64,000 nt of DNA from Chryseobacterium arthrosphaerae. GTDB taxonomy: Bacteria; Bacteroidota; Bacteroidia; Flavobacteriales; Weeksellaceae. Shown here piece by piece: positions 26,838-34,649 of the stretch (positions are counted from its first letter, which is position 1; each line of letters begins with the position of its first letter). The notes under the pieces are model-generated. The model searched no databases, had not been told where the DNA came from, and saw only the letters and a list, made by a program, of their open reading frames with translations. The position numbers were made by a program, and so were the translations under genes. The DNA is taken from contig NZ_MAYG01000023.1 in assembly GCF_001684965.1 (NCBI RefSeq), positions 62,001-126,000 of the forward strand, written 5' to 3'.

Positions 26838-26899
26838 GAAAATAAGATCTTTACAATCTTTAAATTACTTAAATACATTCAATCTTTTAATGTTAAAAT

Positions 26900-27271
26900 T
26901 TATTTATCCCAATCTAATGCGCCACGTTTCCAAACATAGAAAAACGCTACGAAGAAGATCGCAACGAACGTAAGCACCGCAAGGAATCCTTCTAAACCGA
27001 ATTCTCTGAAGTTTACTGCATAGGGATAAAAAAATACGATTTCAATATCGAATAGTACGAACAATACCGCAGTCAGGAAGTACTTGATAGAAAACGGTGT
27101 TCTTGCATTTCCTTCTACAGGAACCCCACATTCCCAACTTTGGTTTTTTACAGAATTTCCTTTTTTCTGTTGTGGACCTAAAAAATGTGCTCCAAGCAAA
27201 GAAACAGCGACAAATCCTACTGCTACACCTGCCTGGATAAGGATTGGAATATAACTTTCAGGTAAATTCAT
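26900..27271 (-). CDS. nuoA: NADH-quinone oxidoreductase subunit A
   Basis: A 123-residue three-helix subunit, first gene of the operon. The conserved core is NQSWECGVPVEGNARTPFSI and FVLFDIEIVFFYPYAV with the acidic residues in the second helix. A good promoter element lies just upstream. Confidence 0.96.
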   Translation of the reverse strand: MNLPESYIPILIQAGVAVGFVAVSLLGAHFLGPQQKKGNSVKNQSWECGVPVEGNARTPFSIKYFLTAVLFVLFDIEIVFFYPYAVNFREFGLEGFLAVLTFVAIFFVAFFYVWKRGALDWDK

Positions 27272-27294
27272 TTTTGCATTATTATCTCAATTTG

Positions 27295-27302
27295 CAAATT
27301 TA
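27295..27302 (-). promoter_or_regulatory. -7 element of the nuo operon promoter
   Basis: On the minus strand TAAATTTG matches the Bacteroidota TAnnTTTG consensus and lies 23 bp upstream of the nuoA ATG, giving a leader of about 20 nt. No convincing -33 TTG is present at the usual distance. No other match lies upstream of nuoA. Confidence 0.55.
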
Positions 27303-27393
27303 GCGAATAAACAAGAAAGCATGAAATTTATCAGCTTAAAAGTAGGATGAAAATGGGCAAAACTTACAATTTAGAATCAATAAAAATAACGGG

Positions 27394-27639
27394 TTATTTC
27401 TTCATTTTTTTAAGGAGAGAATAGGCCATAAATGAAATGTAACCAAAAAGAACACTGGCATAAACAATGTTGACCGCTGTGTTGGTCTTATCATCCTGAG
27501 ACTGAAAAAACAGATTGTAAGAGATAAATCCTGCGATGAGAATGGCAAAAATAATGAGCTGTGGTTTCATAAGTGAAAGGTTTGAGGGTGGGAGAGTATT
27601 AAAGTGTACGTTTGATTGATCTCTGTTTTTATTACTCAT
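27394..27639 (-). CDS. Small two-helix membrane protein
   Basis: An 81-residue protein with hydrophobic segments at about 27-43 and 56-74 and a Lys-rich end (LLKKMKK). No family recognised. Its start overlaps the end of the GNAT gene by 8 bp, so the two are translationally coupled. Confidence 0.65.
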   Translation of the reverse strand: MSNKNRDQSNVHFNTLPPSNLSLMKPQLIIFAILIAGFISYNLFFQSQDDKTNTAVNIVYASVLFGYISFMAYSLLKKMKK

Positions 27640-28762
27640 TTATCGTCATCGAATAAGTTCTTCTTCTCTTATGATTTACCGGGTTGTAATCCTGCCATAG
27701 CAGTTGAATACTTTTGTTTTCTTCAAGCTCAGGATTGGTTTCCAGGAATTTTACTCCTTTTTTCTTAAAGACATCAAAGATTTCTTTGAAAATAATGGAA
27801 GTTACCCCTCTTCTCTGATAATCGGGATGAATTCCAATCAGGTAAAAATTAGCCCTGTCGTTCTTTCTTCCGGCTTTTAAGAAATGCCACCATCCGAACG
27901 GAAGAAGTTTTCCTCCTGACTTCTGTAAGGCTTTGGAATAGGAAGGCATAGTAATCGCAAACGAAATCAGATGATTGTGCTCATCAACGATACAAACGAT
28001 AAAATCTTTATCAATCAGTTTAAAATACTTTTCCTTATAGGTTTTACGCTGTTCGTCAGAAATAGGGGTGTAAGTGGAAAGATGTTTGTAGGTTTCATCT
28101 AAAAGATCAAACATAGGATCCACATACTGAAGGATTTCTTCCTTGTTTTTAAATCTTAAGACTCTCAGCTTGTATTTCTCAGAAATCAGTGCATTGAATT
28201 TGTGAATTTTTTCAGGTAAAGATTCCGGGAACTGGATTTCAAATTCTACCCATTCTTTTTCTTTTACCCATCCCAGTTTTTCAAGATGTTTTGGATAGTA
28301 ATGATTATTGTATATTCCAATCATGGTAGCCAATTGGTCAAACCCTTGGATCAGCATTCCTGCTTTATCAAGATTGGTGAAACCCATAGGACCTTCAATG
28401 GTGTCTATATTTTTTTCACGGGCATAGTCAACGGCCTTTTCTAATAACGCTTTTGAAACTTCTTCGTCATCAATAAAGTCAATCCATCCGAAACGTACTT
28501 TTCTGATCCCTAATTCTCTTTCTTCCTTATGGTTGATCAGAACAGCAATTCTACCGGCGATACTGTTGTTTTTATAGGCGAGATACTGTCTGGCTTCAGA
28601 ATATTGAAGGGCCGGATTTTCATCAGCATTCCAAATATTGATTTCATCATTGATAAAGGATGGGACGTAGTACGGGTTATTTTTGTACAGATCCATCGGA
28701 AATCTTACAAATTGCTTGAGCTGAGCGGGAGTTTTAACTTCAATAATTGAAACTGTAGACAT
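27632..28762 (-). CDS. GNAT-family N-acetyltransferase
   Basis: The 376-residue protein has a C-terminal GNAT fold at about 200-360, with an acetyl-CoA-binding stretch IGIHPDYQRRGVTSIIFKEI (Q/RxxGxG/A-like loop) and HNHLISFAITMPSY. The N-terminal half (DLYKNNPYYVPSFINDE; GPMGFTNLDKAGMLIQGF) is a second GNAT-like lobe typical of this long family found in Bacteroidota. Substrate unknown. It is followed by an overlapping small membrane protein gene and is divergent from the zinc metallopeptidase gene. Confidence 0.8.
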   Translation of the reverse strand: MSTVSIIEVKTPAQLKQFVRFPMDLYKNNPYYVPSFINDEINIWNADENPALQYSEARQYLAYKNNSIAGRIAVLINHKEERELGIRKVRFGWIDFIDDEEVSKALLEKAVDYAREKNIDTIEGPMGFTNLDKAGMLIQGFDQLATMIGIYNNHYYPKHLEKLGWVKEKEWVEFEIQFPESLPEKIHKFNALISEKYKLRVLRFKNKEEILQYVDPMFDLLDETYKHLSTYTPISDEQRKTYKEKYFKLIDKDFIVCIVDEHNHLISFAITMPSYSKALQKSGGKLLPFGWWHFLKAGRKNDRANFYLIGIHPDYQRRGVTSIIFKEIFDVFKKKGVKFLETNPELEENKSIQLLWQDYNPVNHKRRRTYSMTINE

Positions 28763-28785
28763 GTTTTTTGAGCGTAATTAGAGGA

Positions 28786-28793
28786 CAAATATA
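28786..28793 (-). promoter_or_regulatory. -7 element upstream of the GNAT gene
   Basis: TATATTTG on the minus strand (TAnnTTTG consensus) lies 24 bp upstream of the GNAT start codon. A clear -33 TTG was not found. Confidence 0.45.
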
Positions 28794-28867
28794 AATAATA
28801 AAATCTTATACTTTGGCACAGTTTTTATATCATTATGGGTAAAAAATGAACACAAAATCTATATAAA

Positions 28868-29578
28868 ATGGCGGGTTATTATATCATTATTGGTATTTCA
28901 ATGCTGGTGAGCTGGTGGGTTTCGTCCAGATTGAAATCAAAATTTGAATATTATTCCAATGTACATCTTAGAAACGGACTTTCGGGAAAAGAAGTAGCGG
29001 AAAAAATGTTGAGAGATAACGGGATCAATGATGTTCAGGTAATATCAGTTCCCGGGCAGTTGACGGACCACTATAATCCGGCAGATAAAACGGTTAACCT
29101 CTCTGAAGGGGTTTATATGCAGAGGAATGCGGCCGCAGCAGCTGTGGCAGCACACGAATGCGGACACGCAGTACAACATGCAGTAGGATATTCTATGTTG
29201 AATTTACGTTCAAAACTGGTTCCTATTGTTAATATAAGCTCCAACCTGATGCAGTTTGTCCTTATCGCAGGTATTGCGGTGATGGCGGCATCAAGAAGTA
29301 TTGAAAATCCAAATGGAAACACAACGGTGCTGGCAATTGGAGTAGCCATGTTTGCTGTGACTACACTTTTTGCCTTTGTAACATTGCCGGTGGAATACGA
29401 TGCGAGTAACAGAGCAATGAAGTGGCTTAAAGATACAGGAACTGTTACTGCTGAAGAATTCGTAGGGGTACAGGACAGTCTGAAATGGGCTGCCAGAACT
29501 TATGTGGTTGCCGCTTTAGGTTCTCTTGCTCAGCTTCTTTACTGGGGCTCTTTGCTTCTCGGTGGAAGAAGGGATTAA
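28868..29578 (+). CDS. Membrane zinc metallopeptidase, YugP type
   Basis: A 236-residue integral membrane protein of the neutral zinc metallopeptidase_2 family. It has an N-terminal helix (2-18), then the zinc-binding HECGH (VAAHECGHAVQHAVGY, about 94-109), a second pair of membrane helices (about 123-145, 150-177), a conserved PVEYDASNRAMKWL block that supplies the third ligand region, and a C-terminal hydrophobic tail. Natural substrates are unknown. Its stop overlaps the stop of the convergent yigZ gene by 4 bp. Confidence 0.88.
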   Translation: MAGYYIIIGISMLVSWWVSSRLKSKFEYYSNVHLRNGLSGKEVAEKMLRDNGINDVQVISVPGQLTDHYNPADKTVNLSEGVYMQRNAAAAAVAAHECGHAVQHAVGYSMLNLRSKLVPIVNISSNLMQFVLIAGIAVMAASRSIENPNGNTTVLAIGVAMFAVTTLFAFVTLPVEYDASNRAMKWLKDTGTVTAEEFVGVQDSLKWAARTYVVAALGSLAQLLYWGSLLLGGRRD

Positions 29579-30180
29579 TCATTAAATTCAAATGAAACAT
29601 ATTGCATCTCGGAAAGTTTTTCCGAGATGTTTTCTTTTTGTGCCAGTTTCAGGGAGGCTGTCAGCACACAGTTTTCGTTGGCATCAAAATTCAGGACCTT
29701 GGCATCAAACTTCGAAAGCAAAGTAAAGATCGTATTCTGCTGATTGAAATTGAAGTGAATTTCAATTTCAGTTTCCAGTTCTCTTGTAATGATATGGGAT
29801 TCTTCTAAGGTGATTTTGGCAGATTCTTTATAAGCTTTTACCAAACCTGAAACGCCCAGTTTGGTTCCCCCGTAATAACGGACTGAAATGACAAGCACAT
29901 TCGTTATTTCATTGGCTAAGAGTTGATTGTAAATAGGCAGTCCGGCGCTTCCCGAAGGTTCACCGTCATCATTGGCACGGTAATTTTCGCCATTTAATCC
30001 CATTCTGAAAGCATAGCAGTGGTGGGTTGCCTTGGGATGTTCTTCCCTTACTTTTTCCAGGGCAGCTTTCAGCTCACGTTCATTATTGACAGGGTAGGCA
30101 AATCCTAAGAACTTGCTTCCTTTTTCCTTTAATAAAGTATTTTCTATGGGTTTTTCTATGGTTTTGTATTCAAACGTCAT
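29575..30180 (-). CDS. yigZ: YigZ/IMPACT family protein
   Basis: The IMPACT family signature YRANDDGEPSGSAGLPIYN is present, along with VISVRYYGGTKLGVSGLVKAY and a C-terminal DUF1949-type ferredoxin-like domain. I chose the start at MTFEYKTIEKP (30180): an upstream in-frame ATG at 30258 would add 26 residues that overlap a perfect hairpin, and a TAnnTTTG promoter lies between the two candidate starts. YigZ/IMPACT proteins are linked to translation control, but bacterial function is poorly defined. Confidence 0.9.
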   Translation of the reverse strand: MTFEYKTIEKPIENTLLKEKGSKFLGFAYPVNNERELKAALEKVREEHPKATHHCYAFRMGLNGENYRANDDGEPSGSAGLPIYNQLLANEITNVLVISVRYYGGTKLGVSGLVKAYKESAKITLEESHIITRELETEIEIHFNFNQQNTIFTLLSKFDAKVLNFDANENCVLTASLKLAQKENISEKLSEMQYVSFEFND

Positions 30181-30203
30181 TCTGAATTCCGGCTTTATTG
30201 ATG

Positions 30204-30211
30204 CAAAAATA
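30204..30211 (-). promoter_or_regulatory. -7 element upstream of yigZ
   Basis: TATTTTTG on the minus strand matches TAnnTTTG and lies 23 bp upstream of the chosen yigZ ATG at 30180. It supports that start over the ATG at 30258. Confidence 0.5.
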
Positions 30212-30246
30212 TTAAATGCTTTATTAATCTGCATCATGATCATAAA

Positions 30247-30282
30247 GTAAGCCGTCAAAAATATGACGGCTTACCTGTTTTT
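30247..30282. terminator. Perfect 11-bp hairpin with T run between yigZ and peptide genes
   Basis: GTAAGCCGTCA (30247-30257) pairs perfectly with 30264-30274. On the plus strand T7 follows after ACCTG. On the minus strand it lies 26 bp past the peptide-gene stop but lacks a good T run, so it could end the peptide transcript or read-through from the metallopeptidase gene. Confidence 0.55.
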
Positions 30283-30300
30283 TTAATGTAAAAGTTGTTT

Positions 30301-30483
30301 TTAAATTCCATCTCCGCAGAGATCCATTGGAATGAGGCACATATAGCTTGTAGGGCCACAAAAATCCTGAGGACATCTGTCTCTGCATCTGGTAGGTTCT
30401 CCGTTCGGTAATGTACAGGTTACAAAAACACCTCCCTGAATGGTTCTTAGTCCGGCTCTGGATACTTTTTTCAAATTTTTCAT
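30301..30483 (-). CDS. Cys-rich bacteriocin-like peptide with GG leader (peptide 1)
   Basis: A 60-residue peptide. The leader MKNLKKVSRAGLRTIQGG ends in Gly-Gly, the cut site of C39-type peptidase/ABC exporters. The predicted mature part of 42 residues has six Cys (TCTLPNGEPTRCRDRCPQDF ... CGP ... CLIP ... LCGDG), suggesting disulfides. In Chryseobacterium, families of such short GG-leader peptides are annotated 'bacteriocin-like' without proven activity. It lies 43 bp downstream of a second peptide gene with the same leader type. No exporter or immunity gene is adjacent. Confidence 0.75.
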   Translation of the reverse strand: MKNLKKVSRAGLRTIQGGVFVTCTLPNGEPTRCRDRCPQDFCGPTSYMCLIPMDLCGDGI

Positions 30484-30526
30484 AGCTTGATTTTTATAGG
30501 TTAGTAGTCGGTACGGGCTCAGAAAT

Positions 30527-30691
30527 TTAGCAAGGGAATGATCCGACTTCCCAAGGTGGCGGACAACTCATGCTTGAAGGTGTTGCACAGCAGTGCTGCA
30601 GGGATGGCGGATAAAAAGAACAGCATTCAGGAGCATTTCCTCCTTTCATTTCTTTCAGTTTTGGTCTTGAGATTTTCTTTAAATTTTTCAT
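30527..30691 (-). CDS. Cys-rich bacteriocin-like peptide with GG leader (peptide 2)
   Basis: A 54-residue ORF read directly from the minus strand (ATG at 30691-30689, TAA at 30527-30529). Leader MKNLKKISRPKLKEMKGG is nearly the same as that of peptide 1 and again ends in GG. The mature part of 36 residues begins NAPECCSFYPP and has six Cys including two CC pairs (ECC, HCC). It is upstream of peptide 1, so they probably form one transcript. The shared leader and different mature parts indicate duplication followed by divergence. Confidence 0.75.
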   Translation of the reverse strand: MKNLKKISRPKLKEMKGGNAPECCSFYPPSLQHCCATPSSMSCPPPWEVGSFPC

Positions 30692-30783
30692 AGTAATTCT
30701 TTTGTAATTACTAATGTAAAGATATTATTTCATTTGAGGGTGATAAAATGGAATAATTTTAAGATATCTTTCTGATTTTAGTC

Positions 30784-30880
30784 GGGTTAGGAAGTCTGGT
30801 GCCGGATGCTATGAAGGTACAAAAGCAGAACCACAGGCTCCCGGCTTTTATGTTTATAATTTCCTCAGTCCGGATTCAGA
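30784..30880 (+). pseudogene. Possible coding remnant between peptide genes and ribD
   Basis: One plus-strand frame reads as plausible protein (GTKAEPQAPGFYVYNFLSPD) with no start codon in front and continues as an open frame over the ribD 3' end. The composition suggests the start of an exported barrel protein, but nothing more than resemblance can be claimed. It may be chance. Confidence 0.2.
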
Positions 30881-31906
30881 TTATTTTACATTGAAAAATG
30901 AAATTAAATTATCTCTGTATGTTTCTGTTTTGATTGCTTTATGACTGAATTCAGGAGCTTTGGTTCCGTTTTCAAGTAATAAACCATCATTTTTAATGAC
31001 TATTGCTTCATCCCAAAGACCGGAATCAATGAATTGCTGTAATGTAAATCTGCCACCTTCAATAATTACGGACTGTATCTGTTCTTTATATAGGGCATCC
31101 ATCAATTCGTGCAGGAAATTTTCTTTATTGATCTTAATAAACTGAATATTGTTTTCTGTTCCTTCTTTAACGGAATTTAAAACCAATGTCCTTGCTTCGT
31201 CATTATAAATCTTAAAGTGCTGAGGAACTTTTAAATCGAAATCGATCAGGATTCTGACAGGATTTGTGCCTTCAGCATTGCGCACCGTTAAACCGGGATT
31301 GTCATTTAATGCGGTTTGTGTTCCTACCAAAATGGCATGTTCATCGGCTCTTAACTGATGTACGAATTGATTGACCAGAGAATTTGAAATTGGAGTAGGT
31401 TTAAAGTCCTTATCCAGAAATCCATCGCCGGATTCTGCCCATTTCAGAATAATATAAGGTCTTTTCTTTTCATGATAGGTGAAAAAGCGCTTGTTCAGGT
31501 TTATACAGTCCTGCTCAAGAATTCCTGATACGGCTTCAATTCCCGCATCCTGAATGATTTTTTTTCCTTTGCCGTTTACTTTGTCATGAGAGTCCATTGC
31601 TCCGATCACTACTTTTTTAAAGCCAAGCTCTTTGATCTTTAAAGCACACGGCGGTGTTTTTCCATAGTGTGCACAAGGCTCCAGGGAAACATAAATAGTG
31701 GATTCCGGAATCAGCTCTTTATTTTCAACGGAATTGATAGCATTGATTTCTGCATGGTTTTCTCCCGCTTTATGATGGTATCCTTCACCAATGATCTTTC
31801 CGTTGTGCACAATTACGCTGCCAACAAGGGGATTGGGATAGGTTTTGCCCAGTGCTTTCTGAGCCAGCTCAATACATCTTTTAATATAAAGTTCGTCGTT
31901 ATTCAT
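30881..31906 (-). CDS. ribD: Riboflavin biosynthesis deaminase/reductase
   Basis: A bifunctional enzyme for the second and third steps of riboflavin synthesis. The N-terminal deaminase carries the zinc motifs HAEINAI and PCAHYGKTPPC; the C-terminal reductase spans about 150-340 (ILKWAESGDGFL, SVIIEGGRFTLQQFIDSGL). I start at MNNDELYIKRCIELA (31906); an ATG 27 bp upstream would add nine atypical residues. It stands alone, without other rib genes nearby. Confidence 0.94.
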   Translation of the reverse strand: MNNDELYIKRCIELAQKALGKTYPNPLVGSVIVHNGKIIGEGYHHKAGENHAEINAINSVENKELIPESTIYVSLEPCAHYGKTPPCALKIKELGFKKVVIGAMDSHDKVNGKGKKIIQDAGIEAVSGILEQDCINLNKRFFTYHEKKRPYIILKWAESGDGFLDKDFKPTPISNSLVNQFVHQLRADEHAILVGTQTALNDNPGLTVRNAEGTNPVRILIDFDLKVPQHFKIYNDEARTLVLNSVKEGTENNIQFIKINKENFLHELMDALYKEQIQSVIIEGGRFTLQQFIDSGLWDEAIVIKNDGLLLENGTKAPEFSHKAIKTETYRDNLISFFNVK

Positions 31907-31969
31907 ATCTGTAAAAAGAAAAAGCGAAGACAAATTGCTTTGCTCCGCCTTTATTTATTGTGTTAAGAT

Positions 31970-33772
31970 TTATTCTCCGGTAATGATGTTGTGGAGATTC
32001 TGTTTTAATGTTTCCAGATGAGCTTTCTTTTCATCAATCGTATTGTACGTGTCTCTCAGAAGAGGATTTTCTCTTGATGGTTTGTTGAAGAAAGAAAGGT
32101 TGTTTTCAAGCTTAACGATTTCAGCTTCAAGATCAGAGATTTGGTTTTTGATCTTCCTTGCTTTATCTGTAAGCTGGTTTTCTGATAATCCTTCTTCTTT
32201 AAGTTCAAGCTCGTTGATCTTATTGATCTTTAATTTATCTCTTAATGTCTTGTTAAATTCAGAATTGATAGAAATTTTATCTCTTGGTACTTTACCGATA
32301 TTATTCCAGGCTGTTTTGATCGCTTCGATTTTCTCAATGCTTCCTTCGTCGTTGGAAACCATTTTCAGTTCATCAAGAAGAGCTTTTTTATTTTTATAAT
32401 TTTCTTTCCAGTTGTCTGTAGAGGTATTGCTCTTTTCTCTGTAATTATTGAAGAATGAATTACAGGCATCACGGAATTCATCCCAGATCTTATTGGTCAT
32501 GCTTTTAGGAACATGTCCGATCTTTTTCCAGTCTTCCTGCAGTTTTTTGAATAACGGAACGGAGATATCCCATTCTTCGTTGTTCATATTGTCCTGCGCC
32601 GTCTGGATCAGTTTTAATTTTTCTTCCAGATTGGCCTGCTGAGAACCTTTCAGTGATTTATAATAATTGTTTTTTGTGGTATTGAATCCTCTCAGCGTTG
32701 TTTTGAAGTCATTCCAGTTCTGGTTAGACAGTTTTCTTGGTACACTTCCGGTCTTTAAGAACTCAGAGCGTAGATCTTCCACTCTTTTAATGGCATTTTG
32801 CCAGTAGTTGTGGTTAGGCGTTTCCGATGGCTCGGAAAGTTTTTTGATCTCGGCGATGATCTCATTTTTCTTTTCCAGGTTCGCGGCCTGCTCTTTTTCA
32901 ATGGATGCGGAAAGCTCAGATTTTCTTTCGTGAATTTTGTTGGAGATTTCTTTGAATTCTTCCCATGTTTTTTCACGGAATTCTTCAGCTACCGGTTCCG
33001 CTTCTTCCTTCCACAGTTTATGAAGATACTGAAGCTCATTCAGTGCTTTCTGAATCACAGGTTCGTTTTCCAGTTCTTTGGCACGGGCAATGATGTGTTC
33101 TCTTTTCTCCAGGTTGTGGCTGTATTCCTGCTCAAGAAATTCTTTGTTAAGATCCAGCATCTGATAGAATTGGTTCAGGTGGTGGAAATAGTTATTGTTA
33201 AGAATTTTAAACTCAGATTTGGCAACCTGTCCGGCTTTTGACCAGTCTTCCTTGATCTCACGGATGGATTTGAAAAGATTGGTTCCCGGCTCAGAATTGG
33301 TATAGAGGTTTTTAAGTTTTTCAATAATGTTCTGGCGGTATTCCAGGTTTTTTTTCTGTTCCTCTTCCTGTCCTTTCTGGAAGTGGTCATGCTTTTCCCT
33401 GAAAATATTGACCAAAGCAGAATATTTTGCCTGTGAAGGATGTTCATAGCTGAAATTTTCAGGAGCATTTCCGGCATCGGTGTACTCATGTTTCTTATCC
33501 TCCACTTCATCATGAATGTAGTGACTTGCTTTTTCCTTCAACTGGTTGAATCTTTTAAAATTCTCGCCTGCGTTGGGAGTATTAATGATTTTTTCCATTT
33601 CCTTTAAAGCATCAGCCAGAGAAATCTCAACCTCTTCATGTTCCTCCATATGTTCTGCGTCATCTTCATGGGGAGCTGCATCATGAGAAGCTGTGTTTTC
33701 CGATGTTTCCTGAGATACTTCGTTAGGAATCTTGTTTTCTTCGTTTTCAGAAAGATTGTTTTCTGTAATCAT
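31970..33772 (-). CDS. DUF349-repeat coiled-coil protein
   Basis: A 600-residue, highly charged helical protein. It has an acidic N-terminus (about 1-60, rich in Glu, Asp and His) followed by several DUF349 units of about 70 residues, each recognisable by a W-K-x-G-x-V/A pattern (EDWSKAGQVAKSEF, EDWKKIGHVPKSMTNKIWDEF, TAWNNIGKVPRDK), and a C-terminal coiled coil (KIKNQISDLEAEIVKLENNL). DUF349 proteins are common in Bacteroidota and their role is not settled. It lies between aroE and ribD on the same strand. Confidence 0.88.
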   Translation of the reverse strand: MITENNLSENEENKIPNEVSQETSENTASHDAAPHEDDAEHMEEHEEVEISLADALKEMEKIINTPNAGENFKRFNQLKEKASHYIHDEVEDKKHEYTDAGNAPENFSYEHPSQAKYSALVNIFREKHDHFQKGQEEEQKKNLEYRQNIIEKLKNLYTNSEPGTNLFKSIREIKEDWSKAGQVAKSEFKILNNNYFHHLNQFYQMLDLNKEFLEQEYSHNLEKREHIIARAKELENEPVIQKALNELQYLHKLWKEEAEPVAEEFREKTWEEFKEISNKIHERKSELSASIEKEQAANLEKKNEIIAEIKKLSEPSETPNHNYWQNAIKRVEDLRSEFLKTGSVPRKLSNQNWNDFKTTLRGFNTTKNNYYKSLKGSQQANLEEKLKLIQTAQDNMNNEEWDISVPLFKKLQEDWKKIGHVPKSMTNKIWDEFRDACNSFFNNYREKSNTSTDNWKENYKNKKALLDELKMVSNDEGSIEKIEAIKTAWNNIGKVPRDKISINSEFNKTLRDKLKINKINELELKEEGLSENQLTDKARKIKNQISDLEAEIVKLENNLSFFNKPSRENPLLRDTYNTIDEKKAHLETLKQNLHNIITGE

Positions 33773-33848
33773 AGCAAATCTTTTATGTGAGTGGCGTTAA
33801 TATCCTTTTTAAATATAGCTGTAAAGCCAATTAAAGTACTAATTTATG

Positions 33849-34586
33849 TTATTTTTTTTGAAAATTCCAAATTTCCCAAGCTTTTTCTGCTTGCTGCTCA
33901 AGCATATAATAACCGTTTACTGTTTTTGCTCCTTTTTCAGAGGCGTTGATGATAAACCGGGTGTAGTTGGGGTTGTATATTAAATCAATCACCAGATGGT
34001 CTGAAGACAGTGCTTCGAAAGGAAAGTCCAGGCAGTCATCCACATTAGGGAATGTTCCTACCGGTGTGCACTGGATGATGATTTTATGATCCTGGACCGT
34101 TTCAGCATCCAGGTTTTCAAAGTTGACTTCTGAGTTTCTGGAAATGATCTGAGAAGGGATCTGATGTTTGTCCAAAACATATTTTACGGCTTTTGCAGCA
34201 CCTCCATTTCCTAAAATTAAAGCTTTATCCTGTGAAGGTTTCTTATGAAGGAGAAGGGTCTTTTCAAAACCGAATGCATCCGTATTATAGCCGGTTTTTT
34301 TACCGTTTTGAATCAGCACACAGTTAACGGCACCTATTTTCTCTGCCTCATCGCTCAATTCGTCCAGATAATCAATGATTTTTTCTTTGTAAGGAATCGT
34401 AACATTGAATCCCAGAAGTTCCGGAGAAGAAAAGAGGTTTTCAACTTCATTGATTTCGTTCAGGTCAAAAATATCGTAGGAAAAGTCCTTCAGCATTAGC
34501 TTTTGAAACTTATTTTCGAAGAATTTTTTAGAAAAAGAATAGGAAATATTCCGTCCTATCAATCCTAATTTTTTGTTGGAATCCAT
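33849..34586 (-). CDS. aroE: Shikimate dehydrogenase
   Basis: A 245-residue NADP-linked reductase of 3-dehydroshikimate (aromatic amino acid pathway). The N-terminal catalytic domain shows SFSKKFFENKF and the active-site block GFNVTIPYKEKI with the catalytic Lys; NTDAFGFEKTLL carries the substrate Asp. The nucleotide site is LILGNGGAAKAVKYVL. The C-terminal helix has NGYYMLEQQAEKAWEIW. It is slightly shorter than E. coli AroE, as usual in this phylum. Confidence 0.94.
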   Translation of the reverse strand: MDSNKKLGLIGRNISYSFSKKFFENKFQKLMLKDFSYDIFDLNEINEVENLFSSPELLGFNVTIPYKEKIIDYLDELSDEAEKIGAVNCVLIQNGKKTGYNTDAFGFEKTLLLHKKPSQDKALILGNGGAAKAVKYVLDKHQIPSQIISRNSEVNFENLDAETVQDHKIIIQCTPVGTFPNVDDCLDFPFEALSSDHLVIDLIYNPNYTRFIINASEKGAKTVNGYYMLEQQAEKAWEIWNFQKK

Positions 34587-34603
34587 ATGATCAAAAATAA
34601 AAA

Positions 34604-34627
34604 AAAGACCGGAAAAATCCGGCCTTT
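34604..34627 (-). terminator. Terminator of the endonuclease I gene
   Basis: AAAGACCGGA (34604-34613) pairs with TCCGGCCTTT (34618-34627) with one mismatch. On the minus strand a T run follows. It lies 22 bp past the endonuclease stop and 17 bp before the aroE start. Confidence 0.8.
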
Positions 34628-34649
34628 GATTTGAATTATTTTTTAATAA

